Source: Bullera alba (taxonomy: Eukaryota > Basidiomycota > Tremellomycetes > Tremellales > Bulleraceae). From it: a stretch of DNA of 64,000 bases. This document shows, piece by piece, positions 1 to 11,184 of the stretch; position 1 is the stretch's first letter; the number at the start of each line of letters is the position of its first letter. The notes under the pieces were generated by a model, which did not search any database, was not told where the DNA came from, and saw only the letters and a program-made list of their open reading frames with translations. Location: positions 806,001 through 870,000 of the forward strand of contig BCIX01000007.1 of the NCBI GenBank assembly GCA_001600095.1. Reading direction: 5' to 3'. Both the position numbers and the translations under genes were made by a program.

Positions 1-114
1 CCTTTTCGGATCGCTTCTGTCCTGTAGTGTAGTTGCCCGAAAGACATCAGTAGACGATCGCGTCGAGGATCCGTCATTCAGAGGGGAGTGATCCCACGTA
101 GCTCGATCGGAGAT

Positions 115-3100
115 ATGGACCTTTGGGCGAATCTTGAAGCCAATGCGTACGCGAAAGACCTTCCCCCTATGCCGTGTGTACCTGAACTGACGGAACGTTG
201 TCCTTTGTGCACGCCCTCGATACCACATACTCGCCGTCCATCTTCCTCGCCCCGCCCCTCGCCCGCTCCGACCTGCCCGACGCACGGACCGCCAATGCGA
301 AAACAGCACCCCGAGCCAAAAAGCCGTGCTCGCAGTGCAGAAGCAGCGGAATCCACCGTTACCTGGTCAAACACCACAGCAATGGCTCTTGCAACACTAT
401 GGGATCCGCACGCAGGCAACATCGACCGGTCATGCACAAGGAGGAGTGGGAGTCAGTCAGCCGGGGATGCAGAGCACGAGTCAAGCGGGAGCAGGAGGGC
501 ATCAACGTAGTGGTTTCGGCACAATAGGTGAGCAGTATTCCGTTCTCACCGACCGGTACCATCGCCAATGTCGTCTCGAATCGACTCAATCTGTTGCACG
601 ATCTATCTGCACTGGTAGACGTTGCGATGTACATGCAGTATACTCCATGCTACATGTCAAAGAGCAAGCATCATCCAGAATTAGCACCACACTCGGAGAA
701 GGACATCACCCGCACCCACCTCAGCCAGGTCACGTGACTTGACCACTTTGCTGATCATCTACTCCTTAGATCCCAGCGCTCTATCCAGCAGTCCGAGCTA
801 CATACCAGCTCACGCCCATGCTCCACAAGCTCCCCCCAACTCGTTCGTGTCGATGCACCAGGTCGCGCCGCAAACGAATCACGCCTACAATTCGACCAAT
901 GGCCAAATAGCTCAGGCACAACCACCCGTCTTTCAGCCCTTGTAAGTACTCAATCTTGGATTCCAGCTCACAGTCCACAGTCACCCTACCCTTGCTGTGT
1001 CTCCTTTACCGCAAGCTGTCAAAGCCCACCCTGAGCTTATCAGAATCGATTCGCCGCCGCCGTCGACGTTACCTTCGCAGCCGCAAACCTCGGGTCAGAA
1101 ACCAATTGTCAAGGATCAAAAACCAATCGTCAAGCCAACTCATCAACCCGCTTCGACATCGAAACCAGGTAGTGATGCCAAGGATGCTATCCTCGTGATC
1201 TCATCACCCGAGGCCGAAGCGCCTCCGGCCGGGGCGACTAAACGTCCGAAGTCGCCCCCAATCACCGTCAAACCCGCCAAAGCTCCGAAGCTCAAGAAGG
1301 CTCCCGTGGCAATTGCCGCCGCAGGGCCTTCCAGACTGCCCTCAAGCGCATCGCCCGCTCCAGTTCCCGCGCCAAAACCGCCGGTGGTATACAGCATGGA
1401 GGATGTCCGAGCTGCTTTGAAGCCCGAGTTGCTCAAAGACAAACCGGCCAACCTGTTCAAATACCTCCGAACGAGAACTGTAAAAGACGAACCCGCTCCT
1501 CCTTGGGTCACCCCAAACCCAACGGAATTGCTCGAGATTCTGTCGGCTATACAAACCCATGCGTCGGATCGATATTTAGTCGACATGGCCCAAGACGATC
1601 GATACGTCATGGCTTTGCGGAAATGGCTATTACGATGCTCGAAAGAGCCCAAGGTATGGGAAGGGGTAGCAGCGCTTCTGCTCCAGGTAAGTGTCCTAAT
1701 CACTGACTTGACGTCCGACTCACGCCCCTGGCAGATCCTGGCTAGGACAGACATGCCGGTGGACTATGTCATTGATCACAAATTGATCAAAGTGGCCAAG
1801 GCAGCGGTGGACAAGGCCAAATCGGAGGGTAAGCGATCCAACGATCTTTCACGCAGTCAGCAGCATCGCCGGCATCTAGTAGATAGACGTCGCGATCGAT
1901 GTATAATGCTGCATTGTGAATTGCGAACCAAGACTGACCGCCTGGCTCCGTTTAGATCTCGCAAGCAAGGACGAGGTGATCGCCGCGTACGACAAGTACG
2001 AGAAGTACGTGCGGGAGGTGCTCCTACCCGGTGGCAAGCTTTCCGAGCCCGCCGAAGCGGAAGGTGAGTGCGGTCTGGTCATAGCTTTATGAAGATCAAG
2101 CTGACTCGTTGCTAGTGCCAAAGAAGAGGAAGATGGACGACGGATCGGCGAAAGAGGTTACCAAAGCTCAAGCTGGTAAACTCCACCCTTCATCAACGAA
2201 ACCGCTCCCATCGTCGAGCAAGACTCAATCATCAGCGACGAAGGCATCTTCGATACCGAGCAAAGCTCAGTCGGCGTCAGCCAAACCCGCCGCTCCGCCC
2301 AAGGCGACCACGACGGACATGTCGTTCTTTGGCACAGCCCCTATCAGTGTATCGGCGCCAAAGCCAAAGCCAAAGTTGCCGGAATTCAAGAAACGCAACT
2401 CGACCTCGAACGTCAATACCACCACAACTTCTGCTCCGGCAAGGTCTCCCGTAATCGCAGCCTCAACTGGCCTTCTCGCACAGACGCTGTCCAAATTGAG
2501 GCAGTCGGAATCCCGACAAAACCCCGGTCTGGCAAAGGACGACAATAGCGCCGCGGCCGATCTGAAACCCGTGGCCAAGAAGCCGAATCGGAAAGGCCAT
2601 ACGGTCAAGTTCAGCGATTCCGTGCCGAACGGACGACCACTAGAGGAGATCAAGATATTCGAGTCGTATCGCGGTCCAGAAGGGGAATCAGAAGAGTCCG
2701 ACTCGACATCAGGTGGACATGACATGGCATATGCGCATACTATGGAGATTGGCGAAGGTCGGGCATTGCACCTCCACGACGAGCTGGAAGAGGAGATCGA
2801 GTGGTATGAGCCAGCAGGTAAGTCTCAGCAGAAAGTACAGGTGCATAGTGCTGATTTGTGCAGAGTATACCGGCGTAGGGGAGATCACACCGCCCACGCC
2901 CGAAGTGGCCGCGCAGGAGGAAAGGGAGTTGGGCATACTGGCCGTGACATACCCCGAGCAAGGCGTACCGCCCGATGCGGACGAGACAGATGTCAAGATT
3001 GTCACTCAGGATCAAGACACTGGCACTTGGTATACGCCAGACGCGCTCCGACCCGCTCAGATCACCGCACCTCCCACCCCTGCCCAGACCAGCGTTAGCG

Positions 3101-3444
3101 CTTTGTTGGGCTCACTCCAGCCGACCCTCTTCGCCGGGCTGGTCCCGCAGGTCCCAGTTCAGAATCACGATTATACCGGATACGCCCAGCAGGCTCAGTA
3201 TCAGCCTCCTCACGATCCATACGCTTATAACAACCCTCAAGCGCAGTATGCGGCTCAAGGGTGGGGACAGGCGACTCCTACTCCCGATCAGTACGGAGCG
3301 CCCGCAGCGCCCGCCTGGGGCGGGCAGAACAACTATGCCGGGACATATGGCGGGACGTATAACAATAATGGCGGGTACGAGCAAGGAGGATTTGGCGGTA
3401 GAGGTGGCGCCGGGGGAAGAGGTAGAGGCAAGAGAAGGAAGTGA
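115..3444 (+). CDS. PNUTS/Ppn1-like PP1 regulatory subunit with TFIIS N-terminal domain
   Basis: Likely a nuclear targeting subunit of protein phosphatase 1 acting in transcription termination and cleavage factor complexes (family knowledge: PNUTS, S. pombe Ppn1). Solid exons are 770-941, 981-1686, 1735-1828, 1956-2063, 2116-2817 and 2864-3444, all in phase. The order is: Gln/Pro-rich N-terminus; a helical segment at about 1380-2040 resembling a TFIIS N-terminal (LW) domain; a monopartite NLS PKKRK right after the 2115 splice; an RVxF-type PP1 docking motif HTVKF (about 2598) followed by an IKIFE patch; an acidic stretch; a Tyr/Gln/Gly-rich segment; and an RGG/GRG-rich basic C-terminus ending in KRRK. 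The 5' part (115-527) reads in three frames in turn and 528-769 is unresolved, so the start is uncertain. Function is inferred from architecture. Confidence 0.72.
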
Positions 3445-3729
3445 TCGGGTTATTGCATGTGGACGGGTCGAAGCAATGTGCCCTGTCCTTGTTGTACCAG
3501 TAGCACAAGCATAACATGACTGGCAGACTCTTCATATGTGACCTGCATGAGCGCATTGCATTAGACATCCGTCAATCAAGTACGATCCCATCATGTCTTG
3601 ACATCACCTATGACGTGTAGCAAGCTTGGGCCGATTCTTCGTTCTAGATACAGTGCCAACATTATTGCATCGAGTATGTATGCTTCCAAAGCCCATTCAC
3701 ATCTTTTCACTATATCGCCTCGCATCGCA

Positions 3730-6702
3730 TTACACCAATCTGCCCTCTGCGACTCGCTCCTCGGCCCTCTTAGCATGCACCCATTCGTAGCTACCGCCGG
3801 TGTACGTCTCCCTCCTTAGATCTCCTCCTACGACAGCCAATCCCGCAGAATTGTAGTCTCCGTGTCGAGCTCCTTCCACTCGTTGCTCAATCTGCTCGCC
3901 GGCCCGTTGTACCTGGTTGCCGAGGGATCGGACATTGTTCTCAATCTGACCGACCTTCTCGCCAACTTGATCTCTGAGCTCGTGTAGCCGTTCGCCGAGG
4001 CCAGTGGTCTGAGTCGAGGAGTCCACCTTGTTGGCAGTCGCTCGAGCGTCCTCTCGGAGGTTGCCGAACCATCCTCGAGCAGAGTCCTCAGCTTTCGCCG
4101 CCTCGTGTCGAACGTCTTGACCTGCCCTCGAAGCATCGTCCCGCAAGCTCGCCAGGCCAGACTGTACTTTGCTCTCAGCTTTCTCTGCTCCAGCCTCGAC
4201 CTGATCTTTGACACCTCCGAACCAGGATCGAGTGTTTTCCGAGACTCGTCGAGCTTCACTGGCCATTCCTCGACCTTCACTCTCGAGGTCCTTCTTCAAA
4301 CTCCTAGCCTTGTCTTCGGCAGCTTGGGCATTGTCGCTGGCCTCTCTGCTGAGACCGCTGAACCAGGACTTGGTCTGCTCCTTAGCTTGCCTAGCCTTCT
4401 CCTCGGCGATCTGGGCGTCGTCGCTGGCTTTCTGGCCGAGACCGCTGAACCAGGATTTCGTCTGCTCCTTGGCTTCTTTAGCTTGAGACTCGACATCTCG
4501 TCCGAGACTCTGGGCGTCCCTCTTCAGGTCATCCACTCCCGCTTTTGCTTTCTCCTCTGCGGCCTGGGCGTTGGATTGAGCTCGACCGAATAGACTGCTG
4601 AACCAGGATTGTGCCTCCTCTCCAACCTTTTCCGCATCTCGCTGTGTCCTCTGCGCCTCTGTCTTGAGCTTCTCGGCGCCGGAGCGGACGTCGTTCTCGA
4701 CCTTTTCGGCACCAGCTTGGGCGTCTTCGCGCAAGTTGCCAAAGAACGACTTTGCCTCTTGACCCACTCGATGAGCTTCCTGCTCCATGCCTCTGAACTC
4801 TTTCTTGAGGCTGTCGGCAGTAGACTCGGCAGTGGATTTGGCGGAAGCCTCGGCTCGATCGGCTTTCGCTTCGGCATCGCTCTTCAAGCCACCGAACCAG
4901 GATCGAGTGTGTTCCTGTACTCGATGAGCCTCTTGCTCCATGCCGCGGAACTCCTTCTTGAGGCTGTCGGCGGTAGACTCGGCAGTGGATTTGGCCGAGG
5001 CCTCGGCTTGGTCGACTTTGGCTTCGGCGTCGTTCTTCAAACCACCAAACCATGATCGGGCTTGGGAACCGGCTTTGTTGGCTTCCGATTCGGCCTTGTT
5101 GACTCCAGCTTCGACGTCCTGCTTGGTCGAGCTGAACCAGGACTTGGTGTTCTCGGCCACTCGTTTGGCTTCAGACTCCATTCCTTGGAACTCCTTCTTG
5201 AGCTTGTCTTCTCCGGTCTGAACGGCCTCCTCAGCCTTTTTCGCTTCGGCCTCGGCATCGTCTCTGAGGGAACCGAACCATGACTTGGCTTGAGCTCCGG
5301 CCTTGTTCGCCTCTGCCTCGGCTTTGTTGATTCCAGCCTCTGCATCCTGCTTGGCGCTGCCGAACCACGATTTGGTGTGTTCCGCAACCCGTTTCGCCTC
5401 CGACTCCATGCCCTGGAACTCCTTCTTCAGCTTGTCCTCGCCAGTCTTGACGGCTTCTTCGGCCTTCTTGGCCTCGGCTTCCGCATCTTTCTGCAGACCG
5501 CCAAACCAGGATTTGGCCTGTGCTCCAACTTTCTTGGCCTCTGCTTCCGCCTTGTTGGCTTCGACCTCGGCATCCCGCTTCGCACTGCTAAACCACGACT
5601 TGGCCTGTTCTCCCGCTCGACGAGCTTCCGACTCCATGCCTCTGAACTCGTTTTTGAGCGTGTCGGCACCTGACTGCGCTGCTCTTTCCGCCTTCTTGGC
5701 CTCGGCTTCGGCATCCTGCCTCAGTCCGCTGAACCACGACTTGGCCTCCCTCTCCACCCGTTGGCCCTCTTGCTGCATTCCTCGTCCCTCCTTTTTCAAG
5801 CTGTTCCACCCCGATTGAGCCTTGTTCTCCAGCTTTTCGGCGTCCTTGCTTGCTTCGTCTCTGAGGCTGGCGATGCCCGACTCAACCTTGTGCTCCGCTT
5901 CCTCGGCACCTTCCCTTAGACTGGCGACGGCCGACTTGGCATCCCGCTTGACATCGGTGACATAGTCGTCCACGTGGTCTCGGAGGGTGACGGTATTGGC
6001 CCGTTTGTAAGCGTCTTTGGCATCTTGCTTGACGTCGTGGGCTTTCTGTCGAGCGGCATGGGACAGATCATGAGCGGCATCCTGGGCTTGACGGGATGCA
6101 GAGTGGGCGTAATCCGAGGCTTGATCTCTCAAGCTAGCAGCTTTATGTTGAGCTTGAGTGGCAGCGTCCTCTAGTTGGTGCTTGGCCTGTCCTGGGAGCG
6201 CTTGGGCTTTTTGCTGAGCAGTTTCCGAGAGGTCGTGGGCATACTGCTGAGCATCGTGTATTTTCGATTCAGCCTGCGATTTGACCTGTTGTGCCTGTTC
6301 CGTATTGCCCAACATGGACGCTACATCCTTGACCTGGTTGACTGCCATCAGACCCAATGACGACCACTCGGTTTCTCGAACACCATCGACGGACCGCTCA
6401 ATCGCGAGGTTCCATCGCTGGCGTAGGATATCCGAGAATTTGGGCTGAAGGGGGTATTGAGGTCCAACAGCGGCGACCGGCGCAGGCGGGTTCTCGGGGT
6501 CGAACGACGAGTTGAGGATACCAGCAGAGTTGTGCAGTCTGTGATCCCCAATCAGCTTCACGCACTGGGGATGTTTTATGACTAGTGTGACTTACTCGGA
6601 TCGAACTCTGGCAGTGGATTGATCCATGTTCGTCGACAAGGTGTAGTAGACCGCGGCGGCGGCAGCGACACCACCTCCCGTTCCAAGGATATAGCCTGGC
6701 AT
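3730..6702 (-). CDS. MIC12-like mitochondrial protein with long SWFG amphipathic repeat tail
   Basis: Two exons (6702-6596 and 6538-3730, intron 57 nt) give 971 aa. Residues 1-110 look like fungal MICOS subunit MIC12/AIM5. There is an N-terminal Gly/Ala-rich membrane segment (about residues 3-24), then a short linker, then the segment FSDILRQRWNLAIERSVD, which matches the family's conserved C-terminal WN-type helix. The usual family length is only about 100-130 aa. Here about 850 further residues are charged Ala/Glu/Lys-rich helix with recurrent SWFG/SWFS motifs (12 exact, plus variants), spaced about 35-60 residues apart and separated by LKKEFxGMExEA-type segments. This resembles LEA or apolipoprotein-like amphipathic helix. 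Inferred location: anchored in the mitochondrial inner membrane at cristae junctions, with the tail in the intermembrane space. The tail's role is unknown. Confidence 0.75.
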
Positions 6703-7490
6703 GGTGTCTATTATCGACAGTTCACAATGTCGGTCGAGTCGTTCGTGAAGAAGGAAAACGACGAGCAGCAATGAGGATCTGGGCGGTTGACGCTCTCGGA
6801 AAGTTCAGCAAAGTCAGGTCGTCCAATGACGTCGGACCTGTAGCCCGTTCACGTGGCAGACACGTGGGTGCTCTTCTTCGCAATGTGGCGGCGGTTACCG
6901 AGACTCGCCACCACTGCCAGTGTAGAGTTCCCACGGTTTCAACTCGAGCTTCTACGGCGGTACAGCCTGGTACAGCCTATGCCCGTGCCCTACGGCCTTC
7001 ATGATGCGCAAGATGCCAGCTGTAGATGCATGATCATCGCTGAATCTACTGAATCTACTGCGAATCCGCAGCACAAGCACGACCACTTGAGCCGTTGCTC
7101 AATATTGCCGGTGTCAGCTCGAGGACCAGGAGTGGCAAGGAAAAGGCGATCACCCATCTTTCCTTCCCGGCTCGAGCCAACCTGTGGTCCGCCGGACTCC
7201 AGTCTTTCGTTCTGTATACCGGCAGTCCAGATCGGGTCTTCGTCACCACATACATGATCATTGATCTTCTTTTTCATATACAACACAGCTTGATACTATG
7301 GACAGATACGACGCGTAATGACAGTGGATGTGCGCTCAGATTCCGGCTGCTATCTGATCGAGGAGACACGGTTACATGGAGAGAAATCTCTGCCCCCCTC
7401 ACGGTCGTTGATTGCCGATGCTATCGAGGAGATGTTATACTTGAAGAGTTAGCAGATGACCCAAATGTCCCTCGTGACCGCTGCTAGCTA
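6703..7490. other. Intergenic, upstream of MIC12-like gene and downstream of H3-like gene
   Basis: 788 nt without a supported gene. It must hold the promoter of the minus-strand MIC12-like gene. Open frames here on both strands show no spliced continuity. One minus-strand stretch reads TRSGLPVY but nothing conserved follows. Confidence 0.55.
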
Positions 7491-8039
7491 TCACTCACGA
7501 CGGCCGAATACCTTTCGGATATCCCGGATGCACTGCATGTCTTCCACCCTGATGGTGGCGCTTCCTGCGTGCACAGCTGCTCGTTGCGTGTGGTTGAACT
7601 GTGAATCTTCGTCAGCTTGTCCCTCTGTGCCCCGAACATCACTCACCAATTCGACAAGGTACTCCTCGGCTGCCTGTTGTACCGCCGCCATGGCCAATTC
7701 TTCCCATCCGAGATCTTCCTTGCCCAAGTCCTCGGAGATCTCTTTGATCAGATTCACGAAGACCTTGCTCACGCAAAGCGCCTCGGATCTAAACTCAGTG
7801 AGGTCAGCATTCTGTCATGCCCAGCCTGGAAAGCGAGACCTTCCCCTGAGCTGCGGGAGCGACTGGTATCGCCTCTGACTCCGGCTGCTTCTTCGTCTTC
7901 ACCGAGCCAGAGCCTTTCGGCACAGTCGGACGGCGGACTCCGACAACTCAGCTAGCAACATTTGCTGTCAGGATGGCCACTCACTCCTGTGGGATCGGCT
8001 GGGGGTGAAAAGCTTGCCAGTATGCTGCTTACGGGCCAT
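7491..8039 (-). CDS. Divergent histone H3-like protein, CENP-A candidate
   Basis: Four exons (8039-7985, 7946-7840, 7793-7647, 7598-7491) join in frame to 138 aa. The N-terminus starts MARK and is a short basic/Pro tail. The second half is an H3-type histone fold: LIKEISEDL (alpha1), then AVQQAAEEYLVELF (alpha2, H3-like AAEEYLV), then AAVHAGSATIRVEDMQ (loop 2 and alpha3, compare the H3 pattern AIHAKRVTI..KDIQ). The H3 alphaN helix (GTVALREIRRYQ region) is not seen, loop 1 is altered (NHTQ), and the terminal RRIRG is replaced by RDIRKVF. A divergent H3 with a short unusual tail fits centromeric CENP-A/Cse4, but another H3-like or CENP-T-like histone-fold protein cannot be excluded. The first two introns end in CTGAG acceptors. 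Confidence 0.6.
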
Positions 8040-8421
8040 TGTATCAGAGGACTGCTGGTGAAGGAAGAAGGTGAAGACGAGAAAGGATGGAGGGACAGAT
8101 TTCTGAAATCGGTGCGGGTGACGGGGTGAGGCAAGCTGAAACGCGTCGGACTAATTACGTTACTGCGGGCCCTGATAAGATAAGGTGTGCCTGGGTTCAC
8201 TAGCGGCGTCTTGATCTCAACTACTAGCTGCTAAGGTGGCTTACCGACGGAGAGAAGTGCCATTGACATTGAGGACCGGAGGACTCTCTTGCTCTATGTC
8301 ATACTGGACTTGCGACTCATGGTTCTGCTCAATTACTTTCATGCCGTGTACAATAATGCTTTTGGTGTCTACTTGTCTACAAAACAATCGCTGCTGAATC
8401 ACTAATTAAGTTCCATCTATA
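8040..8421. other. Intergenic between H3-like gene start and BAG gene end
   Basis: 382 nt. It should contain the promoter of the H3-like gene (minus strand) and the BAG-gene 3' end. Nothing else is seen. Confidence 0.5.
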
Positions 8422-10416
8422 CTATAGAAGCTCGTAACCATCCTCCTTGTCGTCCTTCTTCACCTCGGCCTTGGACTCCGGCTCACTCACTTCCACCTTG
8501 GTCTCAGAATCGACAATTTCCTTCACCTCCTCTTCACTCTTCTCTACCACCTGAGGAGCGGGCTCTGGAACCTCGAAGCCTTGGGGCTCATCGTGCGACT
8601 CGGTCGATTGGGGTTGGTCGGCGGCAGTGTCGATTGGCTTGACCTCGTCGACTACCTCGGCGTGCTCGATGTGCTCGTGTTCGGGTTCGTGGTCGTCGAT
8701 GACTGAGGATCCACAGGATGAAGTTGAAGTCTCGTCGTCACTCTCCTCGCCTCGCTCCCTTCGCTCCTTGACCTCTTTCCAAATCTCATCTCGCTTTCGC
8801 TCCAAAGTCTCGATGGCTCCCTCGACATCCTTGACGATCGACTTTCGAAGCTTTCTCACATCGCGATCACCACCGGAGGAGACACCGTCGGCGGCGAGGA
8901 GAAGTTGAAGGAGTTTATGGGCTTGAGCGTGATATCCCGAGTTGGCCTTGTTGAAGAGCAGAGCCGGGGTAGTCTCCTCGGATGGGGTGGATGGCGAAGC
9001 GAAGGATAGGTTGGATGGGAACGAGAATGACTCGGTGGCCAGGTGGAGTTCGTGGGCAATGTCCTTGAGCTTGTCGATGGAATCGGTGGTGGAAGGGGTA
9101 TCGTCGACTGGCTCAGAGGGAATGGTGGCGGGAGCTGGAGTCGGTGCTGGAACTGGAGTGGCAGCGACCTTCTTCTCGCCTGCAGCTACACCTTTGCCTT
9201 TACCCTCGACTGGCTTCTCCTCGACCTCAGACCTTTTGTTGCCCTCCTTGAAAGCCTGCTCGACGTTGGAGAGGATGTCTCGAACGAAGGGAGGGATGTC
9301 GGCGACGTTGTCGAGGTAGGAGGTGATGGGAGTAGAGTCGGTGGCCTGGCTCTGTCGAGCAGATGACTCAGCGGCGGGAGCTGGAGCAGCGGTGGAAGAT
9401 GAAGAGGCGACTGGGGCGGACTCCTTGGACTCGACGGCGTCTGGCTCGAACTCAAGACCGAATTGGCCGAGGAACTTGTTGAGGTCCTCGGTGAACTCCT
9501 TGGGGTTAGATCCGGAGGCGGGCTTGTCATCTTCCTTGGCCGGCTCGACCTGAAGACCGAAGAACTGGGAGAGGAGGTTGTTGATCTCGTTGGGGAACTG
9601 CTGGCCGTCAGCATCTGGGGTAGATGTATTCTCGTTGATACTCACCTCCTTCTCCTGAGCTTCCTTCTTCTCCTCAACTGGGGCTGATGGAGTGACCGTC
9701 TTCTTCTCCTCGACTGGGGCGGATGGAGTTGGTGCCTCCGTCTTCTCCGTATCGTTGACAAGTTGGTCGAAGTTGAAGCCGAACATGGCGCTGAGGAGGT
9801 TGGCGATATCGTTCACCTCGGGCTTGTCATCCTCCTTTGGTGCCTTCTTGGCACAGCCACCGGCGCATCGTCTAGCGCAGGCATCCCTCTTGAGTTGTTG
9901 CTCGACCTGGGCTCGGTGGTGGGCGGCGGCGGCTTGTGCTTGTCGAGCTTGAACTTGAGCGTGGTACCTCTCGATCTCGGCTCGCTTGGCTTGTTGAGCA
10001 TGTCGGATGGCGTTTAGTCGCTCGGCGTTGACCCTCTCGATCTCCTGTCGTCGTCGTTCGAGCTCGACTTGTTTGGCGATAGCTTGTCGAATGGCGAACT
10101 CTCTGGCTTGCTCACGCTCGATTGCCGCTCGGATCTCTGCTTCTCGTCTAGCCTGGATGGATGCTCGGATGGCGGCTTCTCTCTCGGCGGCGACTTGGGC
10201 GGCTTGTCGTCGTTGTTGGATAGCTCGAAGGTGGGCTAGGGCAGCTCGCTCTTCGGCTTCGTAGTCGTCAACTGGGGCATCGTAGTTTGGGTAAGCCGGT
10301 GGAGTGGGGTAGAAGTGGAAGTTTTGCTCGTGGTGGGGGTGAGCGGCGGGAGAGGTGTGATGAGCAGGTGGGAAGCCTTGAGCTCGTCGATGGAAGGGGT
10401 AGCCGTAGAAGGACAT
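8422..10416 (-). CDS. BAG-domain co-chaperone, Gln/Arg-rich
   Basis: Single exon, 664 aa. The N-terminus is rich in His, Pro and Tyr. It is followed by a long Gln/Arg/Ala helical segment (about residues 55-190), a Cys patch (ARRCAGGCAKK), then three related short blocks (NLLSAMFGF, NLLSQFFGL, KFLGQFGLEF) separated by Pro/Glu linkers. A BAG-like region follows near residues 450-560 (SIDKLKDIAHELHL through IVKDVEGAIETLERKRDEIW), which in the family binds the Hsp70 nucleotide-binding domain and promotes nucleotide exchange. The C-terminus is acidic and disordered. The blocks before the BAG region may be substrate or ubiquitin-related docking sites (inference). The BAG assignment rests on the helical pattern and known fungal proteins of the same layout. 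Confidence 0.7.
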   Translation of the reverse strand: MSFYGYPFHRRAQGFPPAHHTSPAAHPHHEQNFHFYPTPPAYPNYDAPVDDYEAEERAALAHLRAIQQRRQAAQVAAEREAAIRASIQARREAEIRAAIEREQAREFAIRQAIAKQVELERRRQEIERVNAERLNAIRHAQQAKRAEIERYHAQVQARQAQAAAAHHRAQVEQQLKRDACARRCAGGCAKKAPKEDDKPEVNDIANLLSAMFGFNFDQLVNDTEKTEAPTPSAPVEEKKTVTPSAPVEEKKEAQEKEVSINENTSTPDADGQQFPNEINNLLSQFFGLQVEPAKEDDKPASGSNPKEFTEDLNKFLGQFGLEFEPDAVESKESAPVASSSSTAAPAPAAESSARQSQATDSTPITSYLDNVADIPPFVRDILSNVEQAFKEGNKRSEVEEKPVEGKGKGVAAGEKKVAATPVPAPTPAPATIPSEPVDDTPSTTDSIDKLKDIAHELHLATESFSFPSNLSFASPSTPSEETTPALLFNKANSGYHAQAHKLLQLLLAADGVSSGGDRDVRKLRKSIVKDVEGAIETLERKRDEIWKEVKERRERGEESDDETSTSSCGSSVIDDHEPEHEHIEHAEVVDEVKPIDTAADQPQSTESHDEPQGFEVPEPAPQVVEKSEEEVKEIVDSETKVEVSEPESKAEVKKDDKEDGYELL

Positions 10417-11184
10417 GGTGTGCTGGTTATGGTTTGGGCTTGGTGGGTGGTGTGATCTGGGTGAGTTGGATGAGGATAGGTGAGAATGTAGTATTCGATG
10501 AAGAATGATCAGTGGAAACGCCGCTCAGATGTCAGTCCTTTATACACATTCTCCCATGGATGCTTGCTCATCACCTCCACCTGGCAACACCTACGCGTCG
10601 TTCGAGGATGACTGTACATGGTCGATGCTGGAAGACGGTAGAAGACAAAGGGCGATGCTGGAAACACGTCGAATTCGCTCGAACACTGTCGAAGATGACG
10701 AAGCGCGGGTAGAAACCGCTGGAACTTTGCCACCCGGCCATCGGTCATGCAGCGGGCGCAGCCGAAGGCCGAGCTGAGTCGGCGGAAGTCCCCGCCAGCA
10801 CTTTGCCTGATACACACCAAGTCGTGACTCCTGGTTCGATGTCAGGCTGACAGCGCGGCCCCGCACTCAATCTCTACATACTGCATTACGACGACGTGAG
10901 CGGTCATGCATCATGCTCCAAGCCTACAATGTGTTGCGCGGGATGGCGGCGACTTAGGCGTATGCTGCAAGTTACGTAAGGCCGAAATCACCCTTTTCTG
11001 CTGCGGGGGCCCACACGGAATCAAAATTACGATCGTCCGCTCTACCACCCTATAGCCGCCATATTCATCTTAGCCCAGGCCTCGGCGCGGGGCGCCTCGG
11101 TTCGGTCTAGTGTCACGTTGATCGAGCTGAACAGCAACAACCTCAGCTAGTGTCCTCTTTGACCAAAGACCAAGCCGGCGTGGC
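10417..11184. promoter_or_regulatory. Divergent promoter region between BAG gene and RAV1
   Basis: 768 nt separate two divergently transcribed genes, so both promoters lie here. No specific factor sites could be assigned with confidence, and no gene is supported. Confidence 0.5.

Noticed and set aside
7055..7261. Minus-strand frame with TRSGLPVY, reminiscent of mitochondrial ribosomal protein mL49
   Set aside because: The motif is not followed by the family's TVIRxVxGD region in any frame or splice tried. Probably chance.
7095..7487. 130-codon plus-strand open frame between the MIC12-like and H3-like genes
   Set aside because: No ATG at its start, no recognisable segment, and it overlaps the region expected to hold regulatory sequence.
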